This document shows, one piece after another, positions 37,193 to 46,181 of a stretch of DNA of 64,000 bases. Source of the stretch: Nocardia rosealba (GTDB lineage Bacteria; Actinomycetota; Actinomycetes; Mycobacteriales; Mycobacteriaceae); NCBI RefSeq assembly GCF_020216065.1, contig NZ_JAIWNA010000002.1:1-64000 (forward strand). Direction: 5' to 3'. How positions within the stretch are numbered: the stretch's first letter is position 1; the number at the start of each line of letters is the position of its first letter. Under the pieces are notes generated by a model. That model was not told where the DNA came from and ran no database searches. It was given only the letters and a program-made list of their open reading frames with translations. Made by a program: the position numbers and the translations under genes.

Positions 37193-39516
37193 GAGGCGAC
37201 GCTTTCGGGCGCGCGTACCTCGACGACCTCGCCCGGCCACACCCGCACGGGGTCGCCCCACACGCTGATGGTTTCGGCGGGGCCGTCGCCGATCAACTCG
37301 AACCGGGCGTCGTGGTGGCCGAGGTCGGCGCGCACCACCCGCCCGTGCCAGTGCACCGAGAACCGCAACCGCTGCCACGACGCCGGCAGCGCGGGGGCGA
37401 ACCGCAATCCCTCGCGGGTGGCCTGGAAACCGCCGAACCCATGCGTGGCGACCTGCCAGGTGCCCGCCGCCGACGCGATGTGCATGCCCTCTTCCGTATT
37501 GCCCTGATTGTCGTCGAGATCGACGAATGCCGCACGGCCGAAGTACCTTTCGGCCGTGCCCGCCTCGCCTACCCGCAAGCCCACGATGGCATGGATGGAG
37601 GGACTCAGCGACGACTTGTGCAGTGTTCGCGCCTCGTAGAACAAGTAGTTCTGCCTGCGTGTCTCGAGCGAGTACTCCTCGGGCAGCAGGTGCATGAGCA
37701 TCACCACGTCGGGCTGTTTGAGCAGCGACGTGTCCTCACAGTTGAAGTGGTCGAAACCCGCCGGGTATCGCGGCATGTCGTTGTCGTCCCATTCGGTGAT
37801 GGGGACGACGGTGCGTTCGAAATAGCCGTCGAACTGCTCGATCACCCCGCAGTCGGGGTCCACCGGCACGCGGATTCGCCGAGCCGCATCGACCCATTGC
37901 TCGGCGTCGGCCGCCGACAGCGCCGACGGTTCGGCATGGGCGGCAAGCAGTTCCGGTTGTTCGGCGGCCATCCGCCGATAGACCGCCGAAGCCTGTTCCA
38001 GGTGCCAGCGCACCAGCCGGTTGGTGAAGGCGTTGTTGTCGACGTGGGAATGGAATTCGTCCGGCCCCATCACTGTTCGCAGCACCAGCGCATCGCCTTC
38101 GGGTTCGCATCGCTGTACCCAGTAGCGGGCGGTCTCGAACAGGATCGGCGCACCCTCGGTGAACAGGTACGTCTCGTCGCCGGTGACCTCGGTGTAGCGC
38201 ATGATGGCGTACGCGACATCGGCGGTGACGTGCAGTTCCTCCTCCCTGGTGTAGAAGCGGCCCGAGCCGTCGTGGGTGTACTGCGGGCATTCCTCGCGGC
38301 CCGTGTCCGCCGATTCCCACGGAAAGCGGGCACCGGTGGCGCCGTTGTCGGCGGCGACCTCGCGGGCACCGGGCAGGGTGTGGTGGCGGTAACCGAGCAG
38401 GGCGCGAGCCGCACGCGGCTGGGTGAACAGGTAGAACGGCAGCAGCATGATCTCGGTGTCCCAGAAGACGTGGCCGCGATACCCTTCGCCGGACAGGGAT
38501 TTGGCGCCGATACTCACCGTCGGGTCGTCCGGGTTGGCGGCGATGAGCAGGTGATAGACGGCGAACCGCAATGCCTGGGTGACGCGGTCGTTGCCGACCA
38601 CCTCGCAGTCGGATTCGGCCCACAACCGGTCCCACGCAGCCGCGTTCGCCGCGCTCGCCTGGTCGAAATCGGTGACCCTTGTGACGGTCGCTCGCGCCCG
38701 ATCATCCGGTGCCGCAGCGGCTTCGGGATCACGGCTGGTGGCGATGCCGACGAACTTGTCGACGCCGACCGTCTCGCCCGCCGCGACGGCGAAGTCCACC
38801 TCGACCGCGATCGACTCGTGACTGCGCACCTCGACCCGGCGTCGCGGTGACGTCGGCAGGTCGGTGCGCAGGGCGTAGGCCAGATCGACACCGCTGTCGA
38901 TCGTGCGGCATTCGAGCATTCCCACGTCATCGGTGAATCCGGTTCCGGTGGAACGCAAATGGGTGGACAAAGCCCACTTGTCCCACTTGCGGTCGTACCC
39001 GAACTCGGTGTCCTCACGGTAGGTGGGTAGCCGCTCGAGATTGCGCCGGTGCCCGTCGATGCCGGTGCGGATCGTCACCGTTGCCGCGCGATCCAGCGCG
39101 GTCACCCGAATCCGCAGGCAGCACAGATCGCGATCGGCCATGCTCGCGAAACGTTCGGTGCGCAGCACGAATCGGGCACCGTCGGGCAGCGCGAATTCGG
39201 TCTCGCGGGTGAGGGTCCCGCGGCGCAGGTCGAGCTCGCGGTGATGGCGGAGCACCGCCGCCGATTCGGTGTCGAGCCGGGTTCCGTCGGCGAACACCTC
39301 GGTGACCAGCCAGTCCGGCGCGTTCACCAGGTCGACGACCGGCGCGTCGAAGGCGTCGTACACCCCGGCCAGAAAGGTGCCGGGCAGCGAGCCGGTATGC
39401 CGCTCCTCGAGCGAGCCCCTGGTACCGAGGCGGCCGTTCCCGACGGTGAAGATGGTCTCGAAATAATTGGCGCGGTGCGGGTCCCATTCGTTCTCGACAA
39501 CGATCCACGGGTTCAT
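37189..39516 (-). CDS. Glycoside hydrolase family 65 disaccharide phosphorylase
   Basis: This 775-residue protein matches GH65: NPWIVVENEWDPHRANYFET with GNGRLGTRGSLEE at the start, FWDTEIMLLPFYLFTQPRAA in the catalytic alpha-barrel and the general acid Glu in GPDEFHSHVDNNAFTNRLV (near residue 485). The family cleaves trehalose, maltose, kojibiose or nigerose with phosphate, giving beta-glucose-1-phosphate. Which sugar is used cannot be told by eye, though trehalose is likely because trehalose is abundant in this order. It sits between an MFS transporter and a beta-phosphoglucomutase. Confidence 0.9.
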   Translation of the reverse strand: MNPWIVVENEWDPHRANYFETIFTVGNGRLGTRGSLEERHTGSLPGTFLAGVYDAFDAPVVDLVNAPDWLVTEVFADGTRLDTESAAVLRHHRELDLRRGTLTRETEFALPDGARFVLRTERFASMADRDLCCLRIRVTALDRAATVTIRTGIDGHRRNLERLPTYREDTEFGYDRKWDKWALSTHLRSTGTGFTDDVGMLECRTIDSGVDLAYALRTDLPTSPRRRVEVRSHESIAVEVDFAVAAGETVGVDKFVGIATSRDPEAAAAPDDRARATVTRVTDFDQASAANAAAWDRLWAESDCEVVGNDRVTQALRFAVYHLLIAANPDDPTVSIGAKSLSGEGYRGHVFWDTEIMLLPFYLFTQPRAARALLGYRHHTLPGAREVAADNGATGARFPWESADTGREECPQYTHDGSGRFYTREEELHVTADVAYAIMRYTEVTGDETYLFTEGAPILFETARYWVQRCEPEGDALVLRTVMGPDEFHSHVDNNAFTNRLVRWHLEQASAVYRRMAAEQPELLAAHAEPSALSAADAEQWVDAARRIRVPVDPDCGVIEQFDGYFERTVVPITEWDDNDMPRYPAGFDHFNCEDTSLLKQPDVVMLMHLLPEEYSLETRRQNYLFYEARTLHKSSLSPSIHAIVGLRVGEAGTAERYFGRAAFVDLDDNQGNTEEGMHIASAAGTWQVATHGFGGFQATREGLRFAPALPASWQRLRFSVHWHGRVVRADLGHHDARFELIGDGPAETISVWGDPVRVWPGEVVEVRAPESVAS

Positions 39517-39549
39517 GGCGGCCCTCCGGGAGGTGATCGAAGGTGCGGA

Positions 39550-41028
39550 TCAGGCGGTCGCGGTCGGATGCTGGTAGCCGGTGGCCTCGTCCATGTCCTC
39601 GAGCGATTTGCCCTTGGTCTCGGGCACGAACCTGGCGACGAACAGCAGCGACAGCAGCGCGAACACCGCGTACATGCCGTAAGCGAAACCCAGCGAGAAC
39701 GTCTTCAGGCTAGGGAAGCTCACCGTGATCGCCCAGTTGGCCGCCCACTGACCGGCGGCGGCGAGCGAGAGCGCCGCCCCGCGAATGCGATTGGGGAACA
39801 TCTCACCCAGCAGCACCCAGACCACCGGCCCCCAGCTCATCCCGAAGAACACCACGAACAGATTGGCCGCGACGAGCGCGAGGACACCGGGCACACCGGT
39901 CAGGTGCGGTTCGAGCACCCCCTCGGCATTGGGCACCTGCGGCGCGGTCCCGAAGCACACCGCCATGGTGGCCAGGGTGATGGTCATGCCGATGGAACCG
40001 GTGAGCAGCAGCGGTCGGCGCCCGACCTTGTCGACCAGCATGATCGCCACGATGGTGGTGGCGATATTGACCACCGAGGTGAACACACTGATCTGGAACG
40101 AGCTGGACTCCTCGAAACCCACTGCTTCCCACAGCACGTTCGAGTAGTAGAAGATCACGTTGATGCCGACCGCCTGCTGGAACACCGAGAGCATCAGGCC
40201 GATCCAGACGATCGGGTAGATCTTGCCCGCGGGATTCTTCAGATCGCGCCACGACGGTTTGGTTTCACCCTCGAGGCTGTGCTCGATGCGGCCGATGGTG
40301 ACCTCGAGGTTGCGCTGGCCGAACAGCGTCGACAGCACACTGCGTGCTTCGGGAATCCGATGGGTCGCCACGAGGAAGCGCGGGGATTCGGGGATCGTCG
40401 AGGCGAGCAGGCCGTAGACCACGGCCGGAACCGCCATCGACAGGAACATCCACCGCCAGGCTTCGAGCCCGAACCACAGCTGCTCGCCTGCGCCGCCGGC
40501 CAGATGGGCCAGGACGTAGTCGACCAGCAGCGACAAGAAGATGCCGAGGACGATGGCGAGCTGTTGCAGCGACCCGAGCCGGCCGCGGATGTTGGCGGGG
40601 GAGGTCTCGGCTATGTAGGCGGGCGCGATCACCGAGGCCACGCCGACACCGAGCCCGCCGATGACGCGGCCGAGCACCAGCACCCACAGGTCGGGGGCGA
40701 AGGCCGTGCCGATCGCGCTGATCAGGAACAGCAGGGCGGCGATCTTCATGACCTTGATGCGGCCGATGCGGTCGGCGATGCGCCCCGCTGTCATGGCACC
40801 GGCTGCGGCGCCGAGCAGGGCTGAGGCGACGGCGAAGCCGAGCGCGGCGTCGGCGACATCGAATTCGTCCTGAATCGCGGCGACGGCGCCGTTGATCACG
40901 GCGCTGTCGTAGCCGAACAGCAAACCGCCGAGCGCCGCTACCGACGCGATGCGGACGACCTGCCCATTACTGGCGGAGTCGCCGTCCGGTAGGTCCGGCC
41001 GGTTGGTTGTCGCGCCACCCTCATGCAT
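39550..41028 (-). CDS. Sugar-porter MFS transporter
   Basis: This 492-residue protein has 12 predicted membrane helices and sugar-porter motifs: GGLLFGYDSAVINGA, GRIADRIGRIKVM, PESPRFLVATHRIPEARS after helix 6, KVGRRPLLLTG, and PETKGKSLEDMDE after helix 12. It is the first gene of the operon with the GH65 phosphorylase, 33 bases upstream of it, so it likely imports the disaccharide or glucose by proton symport. The start used is the ATG at 41028. Confidence 0.9.
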   Translation of the reverse strand: MHEGGATTNRPDLPDGDSASNGQVVRIASVAALGGLLFGYDSAVINGAVAAIQDEFDVADAALGFAVASALLGAAAGAMTAGRIADRIGRIKVMKIAALLFLISAIGTAFAPDLWVLVLGRVIGGLGVGVASVIAPAYIAETSPANIRGRLGSLQQLAIVLGIFLSLLVDYVLAHLAGGAGEQLWFGLEAWRWMFLSMAVPAVVYGLLASTIPESPRFLVATHRIPEARSVLSTLFGQRNLEVTIGRIEHSLEGETKPSWRDLKNPAGKIYPIVWIGLMLSVFQQAVGINVIFYYSNVLWEAVGFEESSSFQISVFTSVVNIATTIVAIMLVDKVGRRPLLLTGSIGMTITLATMAVCFGTAPQVPNAEGVLEPHLTGVPGVLALVAANLFVVFFGMSWGPVVWVLLGEMFPNRIRGAALSLAAAGQWAANWAITVSFPSLKTFSLGFAYGMYAVFALLSLLFVARFVPETKGKSLEDMDEATGYQHPTATA

Positions 41029-41274
41029 CGGTCCGATCCTCTCCGCGGCGAGACGTGTGCCTCGCGGGTCAACCGTGAACGCAGGTCACGGCAGGCCATC
41101 CGAATGGAACTGTGTACAGGCGGAACTCTCTGCCGATTGTTGCACTCCCGCAGGCGCACCGGCCGTCACGCGCGCCGCGCCCGGGCGAGCCGTCGTCGTA
41201 TTCGACCGGCCGAATTCGGGTAAAGCGGGCAACGAGGCCCGGATTGCCGGGCCCTTGCGAAGGAAAGGCGAACG

Positions 41275-41595
41275 ATGACGCTACGGAGGAAGGCCTGCGC
41301 CACGGCGCTCGCCGTGGCCGCGCTCGGCACGCTCGCGGCAGGATGTGCCGAGGCGGAGAAGGCGGTCAACAAGGGTGGGGACACCCCGTGCAGTGAATTC
41401 ACCGCGCAGGACACGGACAAGAAGCGCACCACCGTCACCAAGTTCCTCGAGCAGGAACGCGGCGAGGACGCGCAGATCGATCAGAACACCATCGACCTGT
41501 CGATCGGCGCGATCGACCTGATGTGCAGTGCCCAGGCCAACCCGGACACGCCCATCAAGGAGGCCGATCTCACGGGTGCGCTGGTCCCGAAGTAG
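41275..41595 (+). CDS. Secreted lipoprotein, HdeA-like
   Basis: This 106-residue protein has a signal peptide with a lipobox (LAAGC, the lipidated Cys at residue 24). The mature part is helical and has two other Cys (TPCSEF and DLMCSA) that could form a disulfide, with a spacing and pattern like the acid-stress chaperone HdeA. The link to HdeA is weak, drawn from pattern only. ATG start after GAAGGAAAG. It is isolated, with a divergent MFS gene at its left. Confidence 0.75.
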   Translation: MTLRRKACATALAVAALGTLAAGCAEAEKAVNKGGDTPCSEFTAQDTDKKRTTVTKFLEQERGEDAQIDQNTIDLSIGAIDLMCSAQANPDTPIKEADLTGALVPK

Positions 41596-41630
41596 CCGGA
41601 TGCGGCACAACGCCGGGGCCGCAGTGTGAT

Positions 41631-41999
41631 TCAGGAACGATGGCGCTGCTCGTAGGCGGCCCGGTCGGCATCGGCGCGACGACGTTGCGTGGCGAAGGCG
41701 AGTTCGGGATCGAACCCGTGGCTGACCAGCCGGTGCCTGCGATAGACGTACACCAGCGCGACGGTGAAGTAGATCAGCGGCAGATACAGCAGCGCCATCA
41801 TCGACAACCCGATCCACAGCGGCCCCGGCGTCAACAGGAACAGGCACAGCAGCGGCAGCACCGGAACCAGGATGCGCAGCAGATAGCGCCGCGTCGCGCC
41901 GGGGCCGGTGAGGTCGGCCAGCACCCAGTCCGACATCGATGGCGGCAGGGTGGCGCCGCCGATGTAGCGCAGGCGCTGCCAGAGGTTCGGGGTGGTCAT
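41631..41999 (-). CDS. DUF5313-type membrane protein
   Basis: This 122-residue protein has a DLTGPGATRRYLLRILVP motif between a polar N-terminus and two membrane helices (VLPLLCLFLLTPGPLWIGL and ALLYLPLIYFTVALVYVY), followed by a basic tail. The motif and layout fit the DUF5313 family of mycobacteria and nocardiae; function unknown. Its ATG overlaps the stop of the OhrR-like gene by four bases, so the two are translated together. Confidence 0.83.
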   Translation of the reverse strand: MTTPNLWQRLRYIGGATLPPSMSDWVLADLTGPGATRRYLLRILVPVLPLLCLFLLTPGPLWIGLSMMALLYLPLIYFTVALVYVYRRHRLVSHGFDPELAFATQRRRADADRAAYEQRHRS

Positions 42000-42457
42000 C
42001 GGTTCTGCCTCGATTCCTCGGCGCGGCGTGCGGCCGTGTTCACCCGGCCGAGCACATCACGCAGTTCTTCCAGTTCGGCCAGGCTCACGCCGAGTCGTTC
42101 CACCACCGCGGGCGGGATGCGTTCGGCCTCGCTGCGCAGTGCGCGCCCGGCCGCGGTGAGGTCGATCAGGAGGGTTCGTTCGTTGTTCGGGTCGCGGCGT
42201 CGGGTGATGAGCCCGGCGGACTCGAGCCGTTTGAGCAGCGGTGACAGCGTGGCCGAATCGAGCTGGACGGCATCGGCGACGGCTTTGACCGACATCGGCG
42301 TCTCGCCCCACAGTGCCAGCATCACCAGGTACTGCGGATGGGTCAGACCCATCGGCTCGAGCAGCGGTCGGTAGACGGCAAGGACCGAGCGGTTGGCCAC
42401 GGCGAGGGCGAAACACACCTGCCGATCCAGCCGCAGCGGGTCGTCGATCTCGGTCAC
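41996..42457 (-). CDS. MarR-family regulator, OhrR-like
   Basis: This 153-residue winged-helix protein begins LDRQVCFALAVANRSVLAVY and continues TRPQYLVML-like (THPQYLVMLALWGETPMSV), the OhrR hallmark; Cys15 in RQVCFAL is the peroxide-reactive residue of OhrR. The wing is RDPNNERTLLIDLTAAG. OhrR usually controls an adjacent ohr peroxiredoxin, but here its coupled partner is a DUF5313 protein and no ohr is near. The GTG start is at 42457. The AACAG-N16-CTGTT repeat at 42477-42502 may be its site. Confidence 0.87.
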   Translation of the reverse strand: MTEIDDPLRLDRQVCFALAVANRSVLAVYRPLLEPMGLTHPQYLVMLALWGETPMSVKAVADAVQLDSATLSPLLKRLESAGLITRRRDPNNERTLLIDLTAAGRALRSEAERIPPAVVERLGVSLAELEELRDVLGRVNTAARRAEESRQNR

Positions 42458-42568
42458 GCAGCCAGGTTAGCCCATGAACAGTTAGTGCACAAAGTGTCTG
42501 TTGTTTGGCTCACTCACCTGCGGGTACCGTCCCAGCACGCTCGTTCACGCCGGTGGAGGAGGATCGCC

Positions 42569-43678
42569 GTGGGTAGGCCCGCACAGGTACCGACCGTCGG
42601 AGTCGAAGAGGAGTTCCTGCTCACCGACCCCGTCAGCGGTGCGCCCGCACCGAAGAACACCGAGGTCGCCGCCACCGCCGAGAAGGCGGGCATCGATCTG
42701 CAGCTCGAGCTGACCAGCTGTCAGGTGGAGACCAGCACCGGCGTGCACACCGACATCGGTGAGCTGCTCACCGAACTGCGCACCTCCCGTCGGCGGGTCG
42801 CCGAATGCGCCGCACAGCACGACGCCTCCCTGCTCGCCGTCGCCGTGCCGCCGACGGTTCCCGAGGGGTACCCGGTCACCGATACACCGCGCTATCAGCG
42901 CATCGCCCGCACCTTCGGCATGATCGCCCAGGAGCAGGGGCTGTGCGGGTGCCATGTGCACGTCGGGGTACCCGACCGGGCGACGGCGGTGCAGGTGAGC
43001 AACCATGTGCGTCCGTGGTTGCCGGTGCTGCTCTCGCTCACCGCGAATTCGGCGATCTACCGTGGTCGCGAGACCGGGTACGCGAGCTGGCGCAGCATTC
43101 TGTGGCGGCGCTGGCCGAGCGCCGGCCCGCCACCGTATTTCTCCTCGCTGGACGAGTACGAGGCGATCGTGGCCATGATGCTCGCCAGCGGAAGCATCCT
43201 CGACAACAAGATGGTGTATTGGGACATCCGCCCCTCGGAATCCTTTCCGACCGTGGAGGTCCGGGTGAGTGACGTGCCCGCCACCGCGGAGGAATCGGCG
43301 CTGCTCGCCGCGTTGATCCGGGGGATCGTCAGCACCGGGCTCGATGCGATCGAGCGCGACGATCCCGCCACGGCCGTGCCGAGCGAGGTGCTGCGCGCCG
43401 CGTACTGGAACGCCGCGCACTCCGGCTTCTTCGGTGACGGGCTCGACCCGATCGAGGGCCGGGTGCTGCCGCATCGCGAACTGCTCGCCGAACTCATCGA
43501 TCGCATCGGACCCGCGTTGCGCGAGGCGGGGGACTTCGATTTCGTCACGGGAGCGGTCGCGGCCCTGGTCGAGCGCGGGAACGGCGCTTTTCGTCAGATG
43601 CGTGCTCTACGCTCGCGACACGAAATAGCCGATGTGGTCACAGAATCGGCGAAAGCCACTTTGGAAGGATGCCCATGA
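42569..43678 (+). CDS. Carboxylate-amine ligase (YbdK / GCS2 family)
   Basis: This 369-residue protein belongs to the glutamate-cysteine ligase type 2 family: TVGVEEEFLLTDPVSG near residue 10 with the metal-binding EEE, then GCHVHVGVPDR (near 135), and ETGYASWRSILWRRWPSAGP in the catalytic region. Such enzymes have ATP-dependent ligase activity with weak glutamate-cysteine ligation in E. coli; in the Mycobacteriales the ergothioneine EgtA belongs to a related branch, but the gene neighbours do not support that here. GTG start after GGAGGAGG. The stop overlaps the VOC gene by four bases. Confidence 0.88.
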   Translation: MGRPAQVPTVGVEEEFLLTDPVSGAPAPKNTEVAATAEKAGIDLQLELTSCQVETSTGVHTDIGELLTELRTSRRRVAECAAQHDASLLAVAVPPTVPEGYPVTDTPRYQRIARTFGMIAQEQGLCGCHVHVGVPDRATAVQVSNHVRPWLPVLLSLTANSAIYRGRETGYASWRSILWRRWPSAGPPPYFSSLDEYEAIVAMMLASGSILDNKMVYWDIRPSESFPTVEVRVSDVPATAEESALLAALIRGIVSTGLDAIERDDPATAVPSEVLRAAYWNAAHSGFFGDGLDPIEGRVLPHRELLAELIDRIGPALREAGDFDFVTGAVAALVERGNGAFRQMRALRSRHEIADVVTESAKATLEGCP

Positions 43679-44136
43679 GCCGCCACGTGCAGATCACCTT
43701 CGACGCGCACGACCCACGAGCGCTGTCGACCTTCTGGCGCGAAGTGCTCGGGTATGTGCACCCCGGCCCACCCGGCGTCGAGCTCCCGGCGGGCGCCGAC
43801 CCGCTCGCCGCGTGGGACGAGTTCCTCACCCGCATCGGAGTGCCTGCCGAGGAACACAATTCGCGCTCGGCGATCGAGGACCCCGACGGGGCAGGCCCGC
43901 GCGTGTTCTTCCAGCGGGTACCCGAGGACAAGGTCGCCAAGAACCGCGTCCACCTCGACGTGCGGGCCGCGCCCGGCCTCCAGGGCGAGCAGCGCATGAC
44001 CGCCCTGGAAGCCGAATGCGAGCGCCTCGTCGCCCTCGGAGCCACCCGCCTGCGGCGTTTCGAGCCGGAACCACCCATGAGCGCCGGGTTCATCGTGCTG
44101 GCCGATCCCGAGGGCAACGAGTTCTGCCTGGACTGA
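43675..44136 (+). CDS. VOC-superfamily (glyoxalase-like) protein
   Basis: This 153-residue protein starts HVQITFDAHDPRALSTFWRE and ends PPMSAGFIVLADPEGNEFCL, the two halves of a VOC metal-binding fold. It lacks a clear set of all four metal ligands, so the activity is uncertain. I choose the ATG at 43675 because it overlaps the ligase stop (ATGA) and has GGAAGG six bases upstream; the ATG at 43669 sits on the ribosome site. Coupled to the upstream ligase. Confidence 0.83.
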   Translation: MSRHVQITFDAHDPRALSTFWREVLGYVHPGPPGVELPAGADPLAAWDEFLTRIGVPAEEHNSRSAIEDPDGAGPRVFFQRVPEDKVAKNRVHLDVRAAPGLQGEQRMTALEAECERLVALGATRLRRFEPEPPMSAGFIVLADPEGNEFCLD

Positions 44137-44141
44137 CCTGC

Positions 44142-46181
44142 TCAGACCAGATCGCGGGGAATGCGGCGGTGCCAGTTCTGTGAGTACACCCGGTTGCGCA
44201 GCGAGCGCGGATCGGCGGGGGAGTCCTCCAGTTCGTAGGCGTCGAGCTGGGCATCGATGACGAATTCGTCGGCGGTGCAGCGCAAGACGGTGTCGGTGAC
44301 CACCTCGGTTCGCCACTCGTCGCGTTCCAGGCGGCGCACCGTGCGGGTCTGTCCGCGCACGGAGGTGACGTCGTTGTCCTGGAAGCTGAACCATTCCGTG
44401 GTCGCGCGGCGCACCGAGGTCCCGATGTCGTCGAGCACGATCGTGCCCTGGTCGTTCTCGATCTCCAGGGTCGACACCCCACTGGCCAGGTCGCGCTCGA
44501 CCTTCCAATGGTGTTGTCCCGGTTCGACATGCGTCGCGGGCGCGGCCGGCGCGGCCTCCGGTTCCTCGAAGGGGCGAAGGGTCGCGTCCTCGGCGCGCGG
44601 CGCGCGTTGCGGCAGGGTCAGTGTGCTCGTTCCGGTATTGATCGTGAGCATCACCGGTTCCGGCGACGGCCAGGCCAGCGGCCAGTACGACGACGACACC
44701 GAAAGCCGGATCCGGTGCCCGGGCGGGAAGGAATGCGCGATCCCGTTGAGCGGCAGGTGAACCCGATAGGTGCGCCCCGGTTCGAGCGGACGTGGTTCGG
44801 CGCTGCCGTCGCGGTGGGTGAGGTTGAGCAGGCCGTAGGTCACCCGGGTCGCCTCGCCGTTGGGTGCCACGTCCGAAAGCCGGGCGGCCAGCATCGCGTT
44901 CGGGCGGTCCGCCGAGACCTCGAGATCCAGGGTCGGCAGACCGAGGATCTCGCACGGCTGGTCGAGGGCTTCGGTCTCGAATACCAGGGAGCCGCCGTCC
45001 TCGTCGCGCTGGTCCGACGGCAGGTCCGGAGTCGCGGCGTAGGACGCCCACTTGCCCGCGAACATGCCGACACTCAGCGGCGACTGCAGGCGCAGGTGAC
45101 GCGTGGGTGCCGGCTCCTCGCCGAGGGCGTAGCGGCCGAGAACGAACCGGCGCGGTTCGATATTCGGTGAGGGCCAGGTCGGCTCGCCCACCCAGCGGCC
45201 GGGGCGGTCCGCATAAGACGGGTGCGGGGACACGCTGTCCTGCAACCACACTCGCAGCATCGGTTCGTCCATGATGGCGGTGTCGCGGCCCTTGAGCCAG
45301 TGATCCCACCACCGCACCATCTCCTGCAGGAAGCCGATGGCCGGACCGGGTACGCCCAGATGCGGATACTTGTGCCCCCACGGGCCGATCAACCCCAGGC
45401 GCGGTACATCGAGGTGCTCGAGCAGGCGGAAGATCGCATTGGTGTACCCGTCGGCCCACCCGCCGACGGCGAGCACCGGGCACTGCACAGCGCTGTAGTC
45501 CTCGTTCACCGAGGCGCGCTTCCAATAGTCGTCGCGGCGTTGGTGTTCCAGCCACTGCTCGATCCACAACCCGCTGCCCGAGAGACGTTCGTGCCACATC
45601 TCGCGCCACCGGTCACCGACGATCGCCGGGTCCGGCGGGAGGCTGTTGAAAGCGAACATCACCGTCGCCTCGGACAGGTTGTCCGACAGCAGGCACCCGC
45701 CCATGTAGTGCATGTTGTCGACGTAGAGATCCTCTGTCGCCGACGCGCTGACGACGGCTTTGAGCGCGGGCGGCCGGTGCGCGGCGACCTGGAGGCTGTT
45801 GAAACCGCCCCAGGAGATGCCCATCATGCCGACGTTGCCGTCACACCAGGGCTGTTCGGCCAGCCACGCGATGACGTCGCAGGCGTCGTCGTGCTCGGCG
45901 GGCAGGTACTCGTCGTAGAGCACACCGTCGGAGTCGCCGCTGCCGCGCAGATCCACCCGCACCGACACATACCCGTGGCCGGCGAGGTAGGGGTGGTTCA
46001 GTGCGTCACGGCCGCGGGTCAGGTCCCGCTTGCGGTAGGGGATGTACTCGAACACCGCGGGCAGCGGTTCCTCGGTGACCGGTCGCCAGATGCGCGCCGC
46101 CAGCCGGGCGCCGTCGCGCATCGGGATGAAAACGTTCTCGGTGACCCGTACCTCGTACGGGAACGACTCGACCGTGTGCAC
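44142..46181 (-). CDS. CocE/NonD-family hydrolase (X-Pro dipeptidyl-peptidase-like)
   Basis: This 679-residue protein has the alpha/beta core with the nucleophile Ser in GISWGGFNSL (near residue 124), the upstream strand DLRGSGDSDGVLYDE, and a C-terminal jelly-roll domain (PPGHRIRLSVSSSYWPLAWP) common to CocE/PepX proteins. Members cleave esters, amides and X-Pro dipeptides. GTG start immediately after the stop of the ATP-grasp gene (46182-46184), so they form a two-gene operon with ligase first. Confidence 0.88.
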   Translation of the reverse strand: MHTVESFPYEVRVTENVFIPMRDGARLAARIWRPVTEEPLPAVFEYIPYRKRDLTRGRDALNHPYLAGHGYVSVRVDLRGSGDSDGVLYDEYLPAEHDDACDVIAWLAEQPWCDGNVGMMGISWGGFNSLQVAAHRPPALKAVVSASATEDLYVDNMHYMGGCLLSDNLSEATVMFAFNSLPPDPAIVGDRWREMWHERLSGSGLWIEQWLEHQRRDDYWKRASVNEDYSAVQCPVLAVGGWADGYTNAIFRLLEHLDVPRLGLIGPWGHKYPHLGVPGPAIGFLQEMVRWWDHWLKGRDTAIMDEPMLRVWLQDSVSPHPSYADRPGRWVGEPTWPSPNIEPRRFVLGRYALGEEPAPTRHLRLQSPLSVGMFAGKWASYAATPDLPSDQRDEDGGSLVFETEALDQPCEILGLPTLDLEVSADRPNAMLAARLSDVAPNGEATRVTYGLLNLTHRDGSAEPRPLEPGRTYRVHLPLNGIAHSFPPGHRIRLSVSSSYWPLAWPSPEPVMLTINTGTSTLTLPQRAPRAEDATLRPFEEPEAAPAAPATHVEPGQHHWKVERDLASGVSTLEIENDQGTIVLDDIGTSVRRATTEWFSFQDNDVTSVRGQTRTVRRLERDEWRTEVVTDTVLRCTADEFVIDAQLDAYELEDSPADPRSLRNRVYSQNWHRRIPRDLV

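Noticed and set aside
37312-38850. 512-codon frame antisense to the GH65 gene
   Set aside because: The GH65 frame has clear catalytic motifs; the antisense has none.
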